Under the pieces are notes generated by a model. It was given only the letters and a program-made list of their open reading frames with translations, had not been told where the DNA came from and did not search any database. DNA of 64,000 nt, taken from assembly GCF_017745095.1 (NCBI RefSeq), contig NZ_JAGHZZ010000003.1, positions 310,001-374,000 of the forward strand, read 5' to 3'. Every line of letters starts with the position of its first letter. Within the stretch, counting starts at the first letter, position 1. Positions 33,179 to 42,889 of this stretch are shown piece after piece. The position numbers and the translations under genes were made by a program. Source of the stretch: Sporocytophaga sp. GTDB taxonomy: Bacteria; Bacteroidota; Bacteroidia; Cytophagales; Cytophagaceae.

Positions 33179-33365
33179 CGTACTACTACTAAAAATCAAT
33201 AATTTAATCTCACACCGACCCAGTTATTTTAAATTTCCCTTTCATTTATCTTAAAAGTTATTTCTTAAAAGATATGTGCATTGCATAAACGCACCATTTT
33301 AACCGGAAAATGGTTAAAAATTATGATCAATTCTGACCAAAAAGCCCATTTAATCTAAAATTGAT

Positions 33366-33373
33366 TACCTTTG
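33366..33373 (+). promoter_or_regulatory. -7 element of ileS
   Basis: TACCTTTG, a TAnnTTTG match followed by CGGTTC, as at many Bacteroidetes housekeeping genes. It implies a leader of about 185 nt before the GTG start at 33565. Confidence 0.45.
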
Positions 33374-33423
33374 CGGTTCTTCAAAACTTGGTTATATATA
33401 ACTGATCCCGAAGATGTAAGAGT

Positions 33424-33521
33424 ATGCAAAATCCAATAATCGGACAAATGCATTTATTTACAATGAGTTGCTGTTTTGCAGCACATTGAAAAATGCCTGA
33501 AAATACAGGTAAATGTCAGGC
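33424..33521 (+). promoter_or_regulatory. ileS leader: 21-codon ORF then hairpins
   Basis: 33424-33489 encodes MQNPIIGQMHLFTMSCCFAAH with two Ile codons (ATA ATC) in tandem. Right after it, GCCTGA (33495-33500) can pair with TCAGGC (33516-33521), or CCTG with CAGG (33506-33509). The arrangement resembles a leader peptide with alternative stems. Two Ile codons alone are weak evidence. Confidence 0.3.
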
Positions 33522-33564
33522 TCCTGAATTATAATTTTTAAGAATTAAAGAAATAATTAACAAA

Positions 33565-36500
33565 GTGAAGTACAGGGAATACAAGAACGTCGATCTTGCA
33601 AAAGTAGGAGAAGAAGTACTTTCTTACTGGAAGCAGCACAAGGTTTTCGAACAATCCGTAACGAGCAGAGAAGGTGCTCCAAGTTTTACATTTTATGAAG
33701 GGCCACCTTCTGCAAATGGTACTCCCGGTATTCACCACGTAATGGCAAGAACCGTAAAGGATATTTTCTGTCGCTATAAAACATTAAAAGGATTTCAGGT
33801 AAAAAGAAAAGGAGGCTGGGATACGCACGGCCTTCCGGTAGAGCTTCAGGTTGAGAAAGAACTTGGTATAACCAAAGAAGATATCGGCAAAAAAATATCT
33901 GTAGAAGAATACAATCAGAAATGCCGCGAAGCTGTGATGAAGTATAAATCGCAGTGGGATGATCTTACTGAAAAGATGGGTTATTGGGTTGACCTTGACA
34001 ATCCTTATATCACATTTGAAAAAGAATATATAGAGTCTGTATGGTACCTATTGAAAGAGCTTTATAAAAAAGGCTTTTTGTACAAAGGATATACCATTCA
34101 GCCATACTCTCCTGCTGCGGGTACAGGACTTAGTTCTCACGAGCTAAATCAACCAGGCACCTATAAAGATGTAAGAGATACATCGGCTGTTGCTCAGTTT
34201 AAAGTAGCGGATAGCTCTAAAGAAAAAGTAAAAAGTCTTCTAGGGATATCCGATGCAGAAGTGGATCAGACTTACTTACTAGCATGGACGACCACTCCTT
34301 GGACGCTTCCTTCAAACAGTGCACTTGCAGTTGGTGAAAACATTACCTATGTAGCTGTAAAAACATTTAACCCATATACGTTTAAGCCAGGTATTGTTAT
34401 CCTTGCGAAAGATCTTGCAGGAAAATACTTCAATGCTAAGAATGCAGAGTTGAAGCTGGAGGACTTTAAAGAGGGAGATAAAAATATTCCTTTCCAAACT
34501 TTAAAAGAAGTTAAAGGAAAAGAACTTGTTGGTATCAGATACGAACAGCTTCTGCCTTATGTGCAACCGGAAGAAGCAGACAAGGCCTTCAGAGTAATAC
34601 CTGGAGACTTCGTTAGTACTGAAGATGGTACAGGTATCGTTCACATTGCTCCTACTTTTGGTGCAGACGATGCCAGAGTTGCAAAACTTGCAGGTGTACC
34701 TGCAATTACCGTTAAGGACGAAGAAGGTAATCAATTACCACTTGTAGATAAAAGAGGAAAATTTGTAATTGAAGTAACAGATTTCCCTGGAGAATTTGTA
34801 AAAGAAGCTTACCTGTCTGAAGCTGAAAAAGAAGAAGAGAGAAAGAAGCAAGGCCGCGACAAATATTTATCGGTAGACGAAAGATTAGGTATCAAACTTA
34901 AAACTGAAAACAAGGCATTTAAGGTTGAGAAATACGAGCACTCCTATCCACACTGCTGGAGAACAGACAAACCTGTTCTTTACTATCCGCTTGATTCCTG
35001 GTTTATCAAAACAACTGCTGTAAAAGACAGACTTGTTGAGTTGAACAAAACCATCAACTGGAAACCAGCAAGCACTGGAACCGGACGTTTTGGTAACTGG
35101 CTTGAAAACCTTGTAGACTGGAACCTTTCCAGATCGAGATATTGGGGAACTCCCCTTCCTATCTGGAGAACAGAAGATGGTAAAGAAGAAAAATGTATCG
35201 GTTCCCTTCAAGAACTGAATGAGGAAATCCAGAAAGCAAATAAAGCACTTAACATCACTGCTGGTACTCTGGCTCAGAAAGAAAAAGAATTTAACACAAA
35301 GATCTACAATCTTAAATCGATTGAAGATCTACACCGTCCTTATGTTGATCAAATTGTACTAGTGAGTGAATCTGGCAAACCGATGATCCGTGAGACAGAC
35401 CTTATAGATGTGTGGTTTGATTCAGGTGCTATGCCTTATGCACAGTGGCACTATCCATTTGAGAATAAAGATGTATTTGACAATAACTTTCCTGCAGATT
35501 TTATCGCTGAAGGCGTTGACCAGACAAGAGGATGGTTCTTTACATTGCATGCAATAGCAGTGATGTTGAATGATTCTGTTGCATTTAAAAATGTAATAGC
35601 CAATGGTCTTGTATTGGACAAAAACGGCGCTAAGATGTCCAAGAGAGTTGGAAACGTCATCAACCCGTTTGAGACCATCGGTCAGTTCGGACCAGATGCG
35701 ACAAGATGGTACATGATCGTTAACGCACCTCCATGGGACAACCTGAAATTTAATATTGACGGGGTAACTGAGGTTCAGAGAAGATTCTTCGGGACGCTTC
35801 AGAACACTTATTCCTTCTTTGCTTTATATTCAAACCTTGACAACTTTACCTTTAAAGAAGCAGAAGTTCCTTTAAACAAAAGAACAGAAAGCGACAGATG
35901 GATCATTTCAAGGCTTAATACTCTTATCAAAAAGGTGGATGAAGCCTATGCTGAATATGAGCCAACCAAAGCGGGTAGAGAGATCCAGGACTTTGTTGTT
36001 GATGATCTGAGCAATTGGTATGTACGTCTTAACAGAAAACGTTTTTGGAAAGGCGAATACAACGAAGATAAGATAGCTGCTTATCAGACACTTTATACTT
36101 GTCTTTTGACGATTGCAAAACTATCTGCATCTATAGCACCTTTTTATTCCGAGAAAATATTCCTTGATCTGAATGAAGTAAGTGGAAAAGAGAAAGTTGC
36201 AAGTATTCACTTGAGCAAGTTCCCTGTTGCTGATGACAAACAGATTGATCTGGATCTTGAAGAAAGAATGTCATTGGCACAAAGGATTTCTTCGCTTGTT
36301 CACTCTTTGAGAAAAGGTCATACAATAAAAGTAAGACAACCACTTTCAAGATTGTTGATCCCAGTATTAAATCAGGAATACAAAAACAGAATAGTTGCCG
36401 TTGAAGATCTGATCCTTTCTGAGGTTAATATTAAGAAGATCGAGTATATCGAAGATACATCAGGAGTTGTAGTTAAAAAGATCAAGCCTAACTTCAAGAA

Positions 36501-36993
36501 ACTTGGAAAAGAATACGGTCCGAGATTGAAAGAAGTTGGAGCTGCAATCTCTGCAATGACCCAGGATGATATTCAGAAGCTCGAGAAAGAAAATGCTTTC
36601 AAAATAAAGCTTACCGGTGATATTGTTCAGATAACTTTAGAAGATGTAGAAATCTCTTCTGAAGATATTCCAGGATGGTCTGTGGCAAGTGAAAATGGCG
36701 TTACTGTAGCCCTTGATATTATCATCACAGAAGAACTGAAAAAAGAAGGTATTGCCAGAGATGTTGTGAACAGAGTGCAAAACATGAGAAAAGACATGGG
36801 CCTTGAAGTTCAGGACAAAATCAAAATCACTATTCAGAAAAAAGATGAGCTTATAGATAATGCTTTGCTGGCAAACAAAGAATATATCTGCAGTGAAACC
36901 CAGGCCTTATCTCTGGTGCTTACAGAAAATCTGAAAGATGGCAAGCTTGTTGATATGGACGAGCATCAGCTTGTAATGAAAATCGAACTTTAA
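33565..36993 (+). CDS. ileS: Isoleucyl-tRNA synthetase, type 2 with GIHH motif
   Basis: 1142 aa, GTG start (33565). Seen: Rossmann core with the HIGH-motif region NGTPGIHHVM (G55 I56 H57 H58) instead of HxGH; WDTHGLPVE; CP1 editing domain (about 180-420) with TTTPWTLPSN and GTGIVHIAPTFGADD; WFxSRxRYWGTPLPIW; DVWFDSGAMP; KMSKR (690-694) in NGAKMSKRVGN; and an anticodon-binding region after 800. Known: the eukaryote-like type 2 IleRS is mupirocin-resistant, and a subset carrying GxHH shows hyper-resistance. The sequence agrees with that group. The gene is followed 15 bp later by lspA, a widespread operon. Confidence 0.97.
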   Translation: MKYREYKNVDLAKVGEEVLSYWKQHKVFEQSVTSREGAPSFTFYEGPPSANGTPGIHHVMARTVKDIFCRYKTLKGFQVKRKGGWDTHGLPVELQVEKELGITKEDIGKKISVEEYNQKCREAVMKYKSQWDDLTEKMGYWVDLDNPYITFEKEYIESVWYLLKELYKKGFLYKGYTIQPYSPAAGTGLSSHELNQPGTYKDVRDTSAVAQFKVADSSKEKVKSLLGISDAEVDQTYLLAWTTTPWTLPSNSALAVGENITYVAVKTFNPYTFKPGIVILAKDLAGKYFNAKNAELKLEDFKEGDKNIPFQTLKEVKGKELVGIRYEQLLPYVQPEEADKAFRVIPGDFVSTEDGTGIVHIAPTFGADDARVAKLAGVPAITVKDEEGNQLPLVDKRGKFVIEVTDFPGEFVKEAYLSEAEKEEERKKQGRDKYLSVDERLGIKLKTENKAFKVEKYEHSYPHCWRTDKPVLYYPLDSWFIKTTAVKDRLVELNKTINWKPASTGTGRFGNWLENLVDWNLSRSRYWGTPLPIWRTEDGKEEKCIGSLQELNEEIQKANKALNITAGTLAQKEKEFNTKIYNLKSIEDLHRPYVDQIVLVSESGKPMIRETDLIDVWFDSGAMPYAQWHYPFENKDVFDNNFPADFIAEGVDQTRGWFFTLHAIAVMLNDSVAFKNVIANGLVLDKNGAKMSKRVGNVINPFETIGQFGPDATRWYMIVNAPPWDNLKFNIDGVTEVQRRFFGTLQNTYSFFALYSNLDNFTFKEAEVPLNKRTESDRWIISRLNTLIKKVDEAYAEYEPTKAGREIQDFVVDDLSNWYVRLNRKRFWKGEYNEDKIAAYQTLYTCLLTIAKLSASIAPFYSEKIFLDLNEVSGKEKVASIHLSKFPVADDKQIDLDLEERMSLAQRISSLVHSLRKGHTIKVRQPLSRLLIPVLNQEYKNRIVAVEDLILSEVNIKKIEYIEDTSGVVVKKIKPNFKKLGKEYGPRLKEVGAAISAMTQDDIQKLEKENAFKIKLTGDIVQITLEDVEISSEDIPGWSVASENGVTVALDIIITEELKKEGIARDVVNRVQNMRKDMGLEVQDKIKITIQKKDELIDNALLANKEYICSETQALSLVLTENLKDGKLVDMDEHQLVMKIEL

Positions 36994-37008
36994 AAACTAT
37001 TAAGAGGC

Positions 37009-37635
37009 ATGGCCCTTCAATATAAATACTTTAAGTACTACTTCCTGACTCTGGGAGTTATCGCGCTTGATCAGATCGTAAAGCTTCTGGTTCATTTCAA
37101 AATGGACTTCGGCTATCCAGGCCAGATCCATATATTTGACGACTGGTTCAAGCTATACTACACTACTAACCCTGGTATGGCTTTCGGCTTTGAATTAGGT
37201 TCTCCTTATGGAAAGCTTGTTCTGAGTTTATTCAGAATCATCGCCATGATTGCTATTTCAGTGTATTTATATCGCCTGGCCAAGAAAGACATGGCACCAG
37301 GATTGCTTTGGTGCATCGCTCTTATTCTTGGTGGTGCAATTGGAAACGTAATAGACAGTACTTTTTACGGAGTATTTCTGAACAACGCTCCTGACGGTGC
37401 AAGCACACCTTGGTTTCATGGACAGGTAATAGACATGTTCTATATTGATATCTGGGAAGGCAGACTTCCTGAATGGATTCCGATATTCGGAGGAGAGCAC
37501 TATGCATTCTGGCCTATTTTCAATATCGCTGATGCAGCTATCTTTGTTGGAGTATGTATTATACTGATTTGGCAGAAAAAGTTCTTTAAAGATGCCGGTA
37601 AAGAAGAATCTTTGACGGAGAAAGCGGAGAATTAA
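37009..37635 (+). CDS. lspA: Lipoprotein signal peptidase (signal peptidase II)
   Basis: 208 aa. Cleaves prolipoprotein signal peptides. Seen: four membrane segments; YTTNPGMAFGFELGSPYGK; LGGAIGNVIDSTFYGV; QVIDMFYID (catalytic D142) and PIFNIADAAIFVGV (catalytic D175). A longer loop between the motifs (NNAPDGASTPWFHG, WEGRLPEWIPIFGGEHYAFW) is usual in Bacteroidetes. It is cotranscribed with ileS, with a 15-bp gap. Confidence 0.95.
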   Translation: MALQYKYFKYYFLTLGVIALDQIVKLLVHFKMDFGYPGQIHIFDDWFKLYYTTNPGMAFGFELGSPYGKLVLSLFRIIAMIAISVYLYRLAKKDMAPGLLWCIALILGGAIGNVIDSTFYGVFLNNAPDGASTPWFHGQVIDMFYIDIWEGRLPEWIPIFGGEHYAFWPIFNIADAAIFVGVCIILIWQKKFFKDAGKEESLTEKAEN

Positions 37636-37655
37636 ACGCTGAAAATATTTTAATA

Positions 37656-37693
37656 AAAAGCCCTGGAGGAAATTAACTTCGGGGCTTTTTTAT
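37656..37693 (+). terminator. ileS-lspA terminator
   Basis: AAAAGCCCTG pairs with CGGGGCTTTT (one G-T pair) across a 14-nt loop, followed by TTTTT, 20 nt after the lspA stop. Confidence 0.75.
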
Positions 37694-37812
37694 TGAGGTT
37701 GGTTAAATCCCGCAAATTTTTAATTATTTTTATAAGATATGTGCGAGGCTCTATATCTGTGGATAGCTAACACTCTTATGACTTGCACCAGCAACAAACC
37801 TAATACAAAAAA

Positions 37813-38403
37813 ATGGAATTCAGATATTTTAAAGGACCTAAAGAAGATATGAGCCAACTAATAATTGGAACTCATATTTGTTCAATTTGTAATAAGGAAA
37901 GTAATGAATGCTTTTCCCTTGAATATACTCTTACAGATAAATTTAGTCAAGAAGAAACTGCAGATAAAGTAGGATGTTCCGATTGTTTAAAAAAGGGAGA
38001 ATTTGAATTTTGGCATGACACAGAGTATGGTATGTTGGATGAAAATGGCCTAAAGAAAGTTTATAAACATAACATGGCAAATCCTCCTTCTGTAGACAAC
38101 AAAATTTTAGTTGAATTAAGAAGAACACCACAGATTGTTACATGGCAACAAGAACTATGGTTAACCCACTGTAATGATTTCATGGTTTACAAGGGAACTT
38201 GGACTCCTGAAGATTTTAACAAGTACAGCAAGAATAGCGATGGTAGGCAATTATTCCTTGAAATGACAGATGATGAATGGAATCACTTATGGGACGAATC
38301 ATTAGAAGAAGGTGAGGTTGAACTAAAGGAATGGTATGCAACTTATTATGTTTTTGAGTGTAGCCATTGTGGAAAGCTTAGAGGAAATTGGGATTGCGAT
38401 TAA
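37813..38403 (+). CDS. CbrC-family protein
   Basis: 196 aa. Seen: YFKGPKEDM opening; two CxxC-like pairs, C22/C25 (HICSICNK) and C55/C58 (VGCSDCLKKGE); then the CbrC/UPF0167 hallmark RRTPQIVTWQQELWLTHCNDFMVYKG; and a further CxxC near the end (ECSHCGKLRGNWDCD). This suggests zinc or other metal binding. Known: CbrC proteins are linked to colicin E2 tolerance in E. coli, with little biochemistry. It is a single gene. Confidence 0.82.
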   Translation: MEFRYFKGPKEDMSQLIIGTHICSICNKESNECFSLEYTLTDKFSQEETADKVGCSDCLKKGEFEFWHDTEYGMLDENGLKKVYKHNMANPPSVDNKILVELRRTPQIVTWQQELWLTHCNDFMVYKGTWTPEDFNKYSKNSDGRQLFLEMTDDEWNHLWDESLEEGEVELKEWYATYYVFECSHCGKLRGNWDCD

Positions 38404-38615
38404 GTATATACAACCTTCCAGCAATTAGGTTTCGTTTGGCTGTCCGAGGTGGAATTCATCAAGCTTTGGAATATGCTTACAATAATGATATTCCCCATGA
38501 CGATCATCTGCTGTCAAGCGCTTGCAACCATAGTCATCAGGCTAAGCGTGTCCTCTTTTCAGAGGAAGTTCCATATTTTTATAATGCCCACGCCGGACTC
38601 CAGCTGTTAATGTAA
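38388..38615 (+). CDS. Uncertain small ORF, 75 aa
   Basis: The ATG lies inside the end of the CbrC-like gene. From about residue 13 the sequence looks protein-like (FRLAVRGGIHQALEYAYNNDIPHDDHLLSSACNHSHQAK) with many His/Ala/Asn, but I recognise no family. No promoter is seen. It may be the 3' remnant of a lost gene rather than a functional one. A 15-bp hairpin starts right after its stop. Confidence 0.3.
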   Translation: MGLRLSIYNLPAIRFRLAVRGGIHQALEYAYNNDIPHDDHLLSSACNHSHQAKRVLFSEEVPYFYNAHAGLQLLM

Positions 38616-38652
38616 CTTCCAATTGGTTCGACAATGCCGAACCAATTGGAAG
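38616..38652. repeat. Perfect 15-bp inverted repeat
   Basis: CTTCCAATTGGTTCG-(7 nt)-CGAACCAATTGGAAG, with no T-run on either side. It looks like a dispersed hairpin repeat rather than a terminator. Confidence 0.65.
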
Positions 38653-38730
38653 AATACGTCTAATCAATTTGTTCGAACTGATGCCAAAAGGACAATCTAC
38701 ACATTATCTATCATTCCGTAATTGAATATA

Positions 38731-38846
38731 ATCCCGAAGGGATTTAATATTTATAGAAAAATGTTAGTGTATTGATGCGACCCCATCGGGGTCGTATGAT
38801 ATTTCCAGGTATTATTATCTATAAACATCCGACCTCTACGGGGTCG
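38731..38846. repeat. Cluster of REP-like hairpins before the MATE gene
   Basis: Three GC-rich mini-palindromes in AT-rich DNA: ATCCCGAAGGGAT (38731-38743), CGACCCC-ATC-GGGGTCG (38778-38794), and CGACCTC-TAC-GGGGTCG (38830-38846). The last two are near copies 52 bp apart. Such repeats (AAGGGAT, GACCCCxxCGGGGTC) are dispersed in many Bacteroidetes genomes. Confidence 0.65.
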
Positions 38847-38860
38847 ATTTTGGGGATAAT

Positions 38861-40210
38861 CTATACCAACTCCTTCGACTTCTTCTCAAACCTATAATAC
38901 AGCAATACCGCAGCAACAGTAAGCCCTATTAAAAGTCCATACCACACTCCTTCAACACCCATATTAAGCGGAAATGCAAGTAGATATCCTAAAGGCAAGG
39001 CTATAACCCAATACGCCAGCAAGGCAATAGCTGTAGGCATCTTCACATCTTCCAATCCACGGAGGGCTCCAAGGTAAACAACCTGAATACCGTCAGACAA
39101 TTGAAAAAAAGCACTGATCAATAAGAGCGATGCAGCCATTCTACAGATAGGCTCTTCATTGATATAAAACCAAGGAAGCTCATGTCGGAACAGCACAAAC
39201 ACCAAAGCACAGAAGCTCATGTAAACCACTACAAGGTGAAATGCAGCTTTTCCTGCATTTCTAACTGCATGATAATCTTTTCTTCCCAATTCATTTCCAA
39301 CACGCACAGTCGCTGCAGCTCCTATTCCAGTTGCACCCATATAACTTACCGCTGCCATATTTAATGCAATGTGATGCGCAGCCATTTCCGATGCACCCAA
39401 CCAACCAATCATAATAGCAGCCATTCCGAATGCTCCTGTTTCAAAAGCAAGCTGTGAACCAACAGCAATACTTACCCTGAACAATCTTTTAAATTCTTGA
39501 AAGGAATAGTTAATCTTTTGCATTCCTTTGATGAAAATATTGGTTCGGGAATATTTGATAACGAATATAAAAATCGTCACGGCCATGAATATCCTTGAAA
39601 TAAGCGTAGCTATAGCCGCGCCGTTTGTTCCAAGCTTTGGAAATCCATAGTGGCCATGAATCAATAAATAGTTAAGCGAAAGGTTCAGAACATTGGCAAT
39701 TACAGTGATATACATGGCCTGTTTGGTAATCGCAAGACCTTCAGCAAATTGTTTCCAGATCTGAAATAAAATCAAAGGAACTAATGACCAGACAAGAATT
39801 TTAAAAAAGGGGATTGCCAGTGAAACCACTTCCTGTGGCTGTTGAAAATATTGTAAAAGCGGAGCCGCGAATAGCAATGCTCCTGCAAGTATTATGGCCG
39901 CTATTATATTCAATACAATACTGTGCTTCAGAACCTTTCTGATTTCTTCTTGATTCTGCTCACCATCGGCTTTGGCTACCAAAGGTGAAATTCCATAGGT
40001 CAGGCCAATAGCAAACATCATAAATGGGACGAATACACTGAAGGCAAATGTCGCTGATGCAAGTGGAATACTGCCTAGCGAACCAACCATTATGCTATCT
40101 GCCACCCCTACTGCTATATGTCCGAACTGACTCAAAACTACCGGGTAAGCTATTCTTATTGTGTCTTTATACTCCTTGAGGTTATCCCTGAACCAACCGC
40201 TGAAAATCAT
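38861..40210 (-). CDS. MATE-family multidrug/toxic compound efflux transporter
   Basis: 449 aa, about twelve membrane helices. Seen: opening KEYKDTIRIAYPVVLSQFGHIAVGVADSIMVGSLGSIPLASATFAFSVFV, typical of NorM-like MATE proteins, and the second half repeat VGSQLAFETGAFGMAAIMIGWLGASEMAAHHIALNMAAVSYMGATGIGAAATVRVGNELG. Role: cation-coupled export of cationic compounds, with unknown substrate. It is a single gene on the (-) strand. Confidence 0.93.
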   Translation of the reverse strand: MIFSGWFRDNLKEYKDTIRIAYPVVLSQFGHIAVGVADSIMVGSLGSIPLASATFAFSVFVPFMMFAIGLTYGISPLVAKADGEQNQEEIRKVLKHSIVLNIIAAIILAGALLFAAPLLQYFQQPQEVVSLAIPFFKILVWSLVPLILFQIWKQFAEGLAITKQAMYITVIANVLNLSLNYLLIHGHYGFPKLGTNGAAIATLISRIFMAVTIFIFVIKYSRTNIFIKGMQKINYSFQEFKRLFRVSIAVGSQLAFETGAFGMAAIMIGWLGASEMAAHHIALNMAAVSYMGATGIGAAATVRVGNELGRKDYHAVRNAGKAAFHLVVVYMSFCALVFVLFRHELPWFYINEEPICRMAASLLLISAFFQLSDGIQVVYLGALRGLEDVKMPTAIALLAYWVIALPLGYLLAFPLNMGVEGVWYGLLIGLTVAAVLLYYRFEKKSKELV

Positions 40211-40346
40211 ATTTATATTTGAAAGGCTGCAAAATTAAGATTTGCATATAAAGAAACGTCTAAAAATCGATTAAAGTTTATAGCGATCATTAACAAGAAA
40301 AATGTCTTATATAAACCTAAAAATTGTATTAAAACATTGGTCAGCA

Positions 40347-40772
40347 CTAAGCTACAGCATTTATCTCCTTCATTTTGCCTTTGAAAAAGAATAATTCACC
40401 AAGGAATGATATCCCTATTCCCAAAGTATAAGCAAGAATATCGCTCCACAAAAAGGCAAAACCAAGGATAAGGGCGCCAATTCTGGTATGTCTTATTTCA
40501 TCAATCCAAGGGGCGTGATAAAACTGACTTATTTCGATACAATAGCAAAATGCCAATGAAAGCATTGCAATAAAGGACAAGCTGCGTCTATTAAAAATAA
40601 AGGCTATACCAAAATAAATCATTGCAGCCCAGATAGCGTCACCCAGGTAAACATTGATCAAATCAGGCAAATAAGTCTGCCACTTCCTTGCAGCCAAACC
40701 CAAACTAATGAGAGCTATGATAATACAGAAATACAAAATTCTATTCCGTTTCATAATTATTTCTTGCGCCAT
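40347..40772 (-). CDS. DUF2809 membrane protein
   Basis: 141 aa, four hydrophobic segments. Seen: GLAARKWQTYLPDLINVYLGDAIWAAMIYFGIAFIF and a conserved EISQFYHAPWIDEIRHTRIGALILGFAFLWSDILAY, both hallmarks of DUF2809. Function unknown. Start: the track ATG (40772) overlaps the antiporter by 16 bp; ATG 40754 (MKRNRILYF) follows its stop by 2 bp and is a good alternative. It is probably co-transcribed with the antiporter. Confidence 0.85.
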   Translation of the reverse strand: MAQEIIMKRNRILYFCIIIALISLGLAARKWQTYLPDLINVYLGDAIWAAMIYFGIAFIFNRRSLSFIAMLSLAFCYCIEISQFYHAPWIDEIRHTRIGALILGFAFLWSDILAYTLGIGISFLGELFFFKGKMKEINAVA

Positions 40773-42889
40773 TTTATAACTCCTTTCAAAAGCTTACCAA
40801 TTTTATTAAACCTCTGTAAGTCTTCCCTTATCATTGTAGTAGTCATTCCATCCAGCTGAAGGTTCCTATTTTCAGGATCTTCACTGAATTGTTCAGGATA
40901 TACAAGCATGAAGTTATTCTTTTCAAAATGTCTTTGCAAAATTTTAGGAATAGAATCCATAAAGATTGTATGTGATAAAGTGGCCTTTCTTGCAGTAATA
41001 GCAATAAAAAGATCATCCTCATTTATTTGACCGGAGAAAAATGGAAAATCATCCCAATCAGAAAAGCCCTTATAATCTGCCTCTATTCCTGGCTTACTTT
41101 CATTTACTGCTTTTTTCAAATGTTGTAAGGACTCTGATACGCCAAAGAAAATCACTTGACTGTTAATCTGTTTGGATAACTTTTTCACCATATGAACCCA
41201 TCTTTTGAAACCAATCTCCAATTCCGCATTTGGAGGAACCATTACGAAGATTTTACTAATCGTATTTAAAGGCTGCAGTGTACGGGATACTACGATCATC
41301 TGGTCGGTCCGTTCTACAAGGTTTTCAAGCACAGTACCAAACAGCTTTTCAGTAGTTGTATTCTTTTCATGCCAGCCGATAATAACCTCAGTAATCATCA
41401 GCTCTTTTACTGCACGGGCTATTCCGTTCGCAATATTCAAATCTATCCTGGAAACAACCTCTAGTTTATTCTCTGCTGAAGCGGCATGCTTGATGGCCCT
41501 TTCCACCATCTTCTTATTTTGAATGAGCTTGTCTCTAGCTTCCTCATCATCGTTCACAACTGAAACCGCATAGATAGGCTGTGACTTATCCGATTCCTTT
41601 AACATTGCAGCCATATCAATTTTAGATTCAATGCTTGCAGGATTTGTTATCGCTATTAATATTCTTTCTTCAATTTCGTTATATTCTTCTCCACCTTTAG
41701 ATTCTGCTATTGCCAACTTCCTCCCTGCACTTTCCGTGACAAATGAGCTGACCATACAGGTAACAAGAATAAGTAGTATGGTTCCGTTAAGTATAGCTTC
41801 ATCAAATAGCTTCAAGTCAAAGCCCACAAGTATTACAGCAAGGGTGGCTGCTGCGTGTGAACTGCTTAATCCGAATATTAAGTTTCTTTCTATAGATGAA
41901 AACTTAAATATCTTCTGAGTGATAAATGCCGCAGCCCATTTGCTAAATAATGCAAGTACAATTAATACACCTGCAACAAAAAGAGCCTGATAGCCATTGA
42001 ACAATACTTTTACATCTACTATCATTCCCACGCTGATAAGGAAAAAAGGGATAAACAGCGTATTGCCAATGAACTCAATTCTATTCATCAATGGAGATGT
42101 ATGAGGAATCAGTCTGTTGAGAGCGAGACCGGCCAGGAAGGCTCCGATAATAGGCTCTACGCCAGCAACCTCTGATAAAAAAGCCGCAGCGAATACAATG
42201 CCTAATACAAAAATGTATTGCGCACCGCCGTCCCCCTGAACATTTTTAAAAAACCACTTGGTAACTTTTGGAAAGACAAAGAGTACTACAAATCCAAATA
42301 TTACCAGAGAAATAGACAGCTTAACCCAGAAGGCAGTGTCAAGGTTACCACTTACAGAACCGGTAATAACTGCCAACAATAACAATACCGCTGTATCCGT
42401 AATGATAGTACCTCCAATGGCAAGGGTAACCGCTTGCTTTTTGGTAAGACCGAGCTTACTTGCTATAGGATAGGAAACCAGGGTATGAGAGGCAAACATA
42501 CTAGCAAGCAAAACAGAACCTTGAATATTCAAATGGAGGATATAATAAGAAACAAACGTGCCTAATGTTAATGGAATGAAGAAGGTAAACCCTCCGAATA
42601 TCAAACTTTTATTTCTGTTCTTTTTAAAATCATTCAGATCTATCTCCAGTCCGGCGAGGAACATGATATATAATAGCCCAACAGTACCAAAAAGAACAAT
42701 GCCCGAATTTCTCAATAAAAGATTAAAACCATTGGGACCAACAATCACACCTGAAAGAATAAGCCCTATGATGCCTGGTATCCTGAACTTCTTAAGTACT
42801 AAAGGGGCAAAAAATATGATAAACAATACCACTGAGAACACTAATACAGGGTCTTTAAATGGCAATGAAATATCAAATAAAAACATCAT
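40757..42889 (-). CDS. CPA2-family cation:proton antiporter with C-terminal Usp-like domain
   Basis: 710 aa. Seen: about twelve membrane helices (1-400) with the CPA2 pattern: FAPLVLKKFRIPGIIGLILSGVIVGP, FLAGLEIDLNDFKKNRNKS, ASMFASHTLVSYPIASKLGL, VAGVEPIIGAFLAGLALN; then a soluble half (about 415-680) resembling two universal-stress-protein-like units (MIVVSRTLQPLNTISKIFVMVPPNAELEIGF). Role: monovalent cation/proton exchange, with ATP/nucleotide regulation possible. It is the first gene of a pair with DUF2809. Confidence 0.9.
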   Translation of the reverse strand: MMFLFDISLPFKDPVLVFSVVLFIIFFAPLVLKKFRIPGIIGLILSGVIVGPNGFNLLLRNSGIVLFGTVGLLYIMFLAGLEIDLNDFKKNRNKSLIFGGFTFFIPLTLGTFVSYYILHLNIQGSVLLASMFASHTLVSYPIASKLGLTKKQAVTLAIGGTIITDTAVLLLLAVITGSVSGNLDTAFWVKLSISLVIFGFVVLFVFPKVTKWFFKNVQGDGGAQYIFVLGIVFAAAFLSEVAGVEPIIGAFLAGLALNRLIPHTSPLMNRIEFIGNTLFIPFFLISVGMIVDVKVLFNGYQALFVAGVLIVLALFSKWAAAFITQKIFKFSSIERNLIFGLSSSHAAATLAVILVGFDLKLFDEAILNGTILLILVTCMVSSFVTESAGRKLAIAESKGGEEYNEIEERILIAITNPASIESKIDMAAMLKESDKSQPIYAVSVVNDDEEARDKLIQNKKMVERAIKHAASAENKLEVVSRIDLNIANGIARAVKELMITEVIIGWHEKNTTTEKLFGTVLENLVERTDQMIVVSRTLQPLNTISKIFVMVPPNAELEIGFKRWVHMVKKLSKQINSQVIFFGVSESLQHLKKAVNESKPGIEADYKGFSDWDDFPFFSGQINEDDLFIAITARKATLSHTIFMDSIPKILQRHFEKNNFMLVYPEQFSEDPENRNLQLDGMTTTMIREDLQRFNKIGKLLKGVIKWRKK

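Noticed and set aside
33374-33564. T-box riboswitch before ileS.
   Set aside because: No T-box sequence (TGGNACCGCG-like) and no specifier-loop structure can be seen; T-boxes are not expected in Bacteroidetes.
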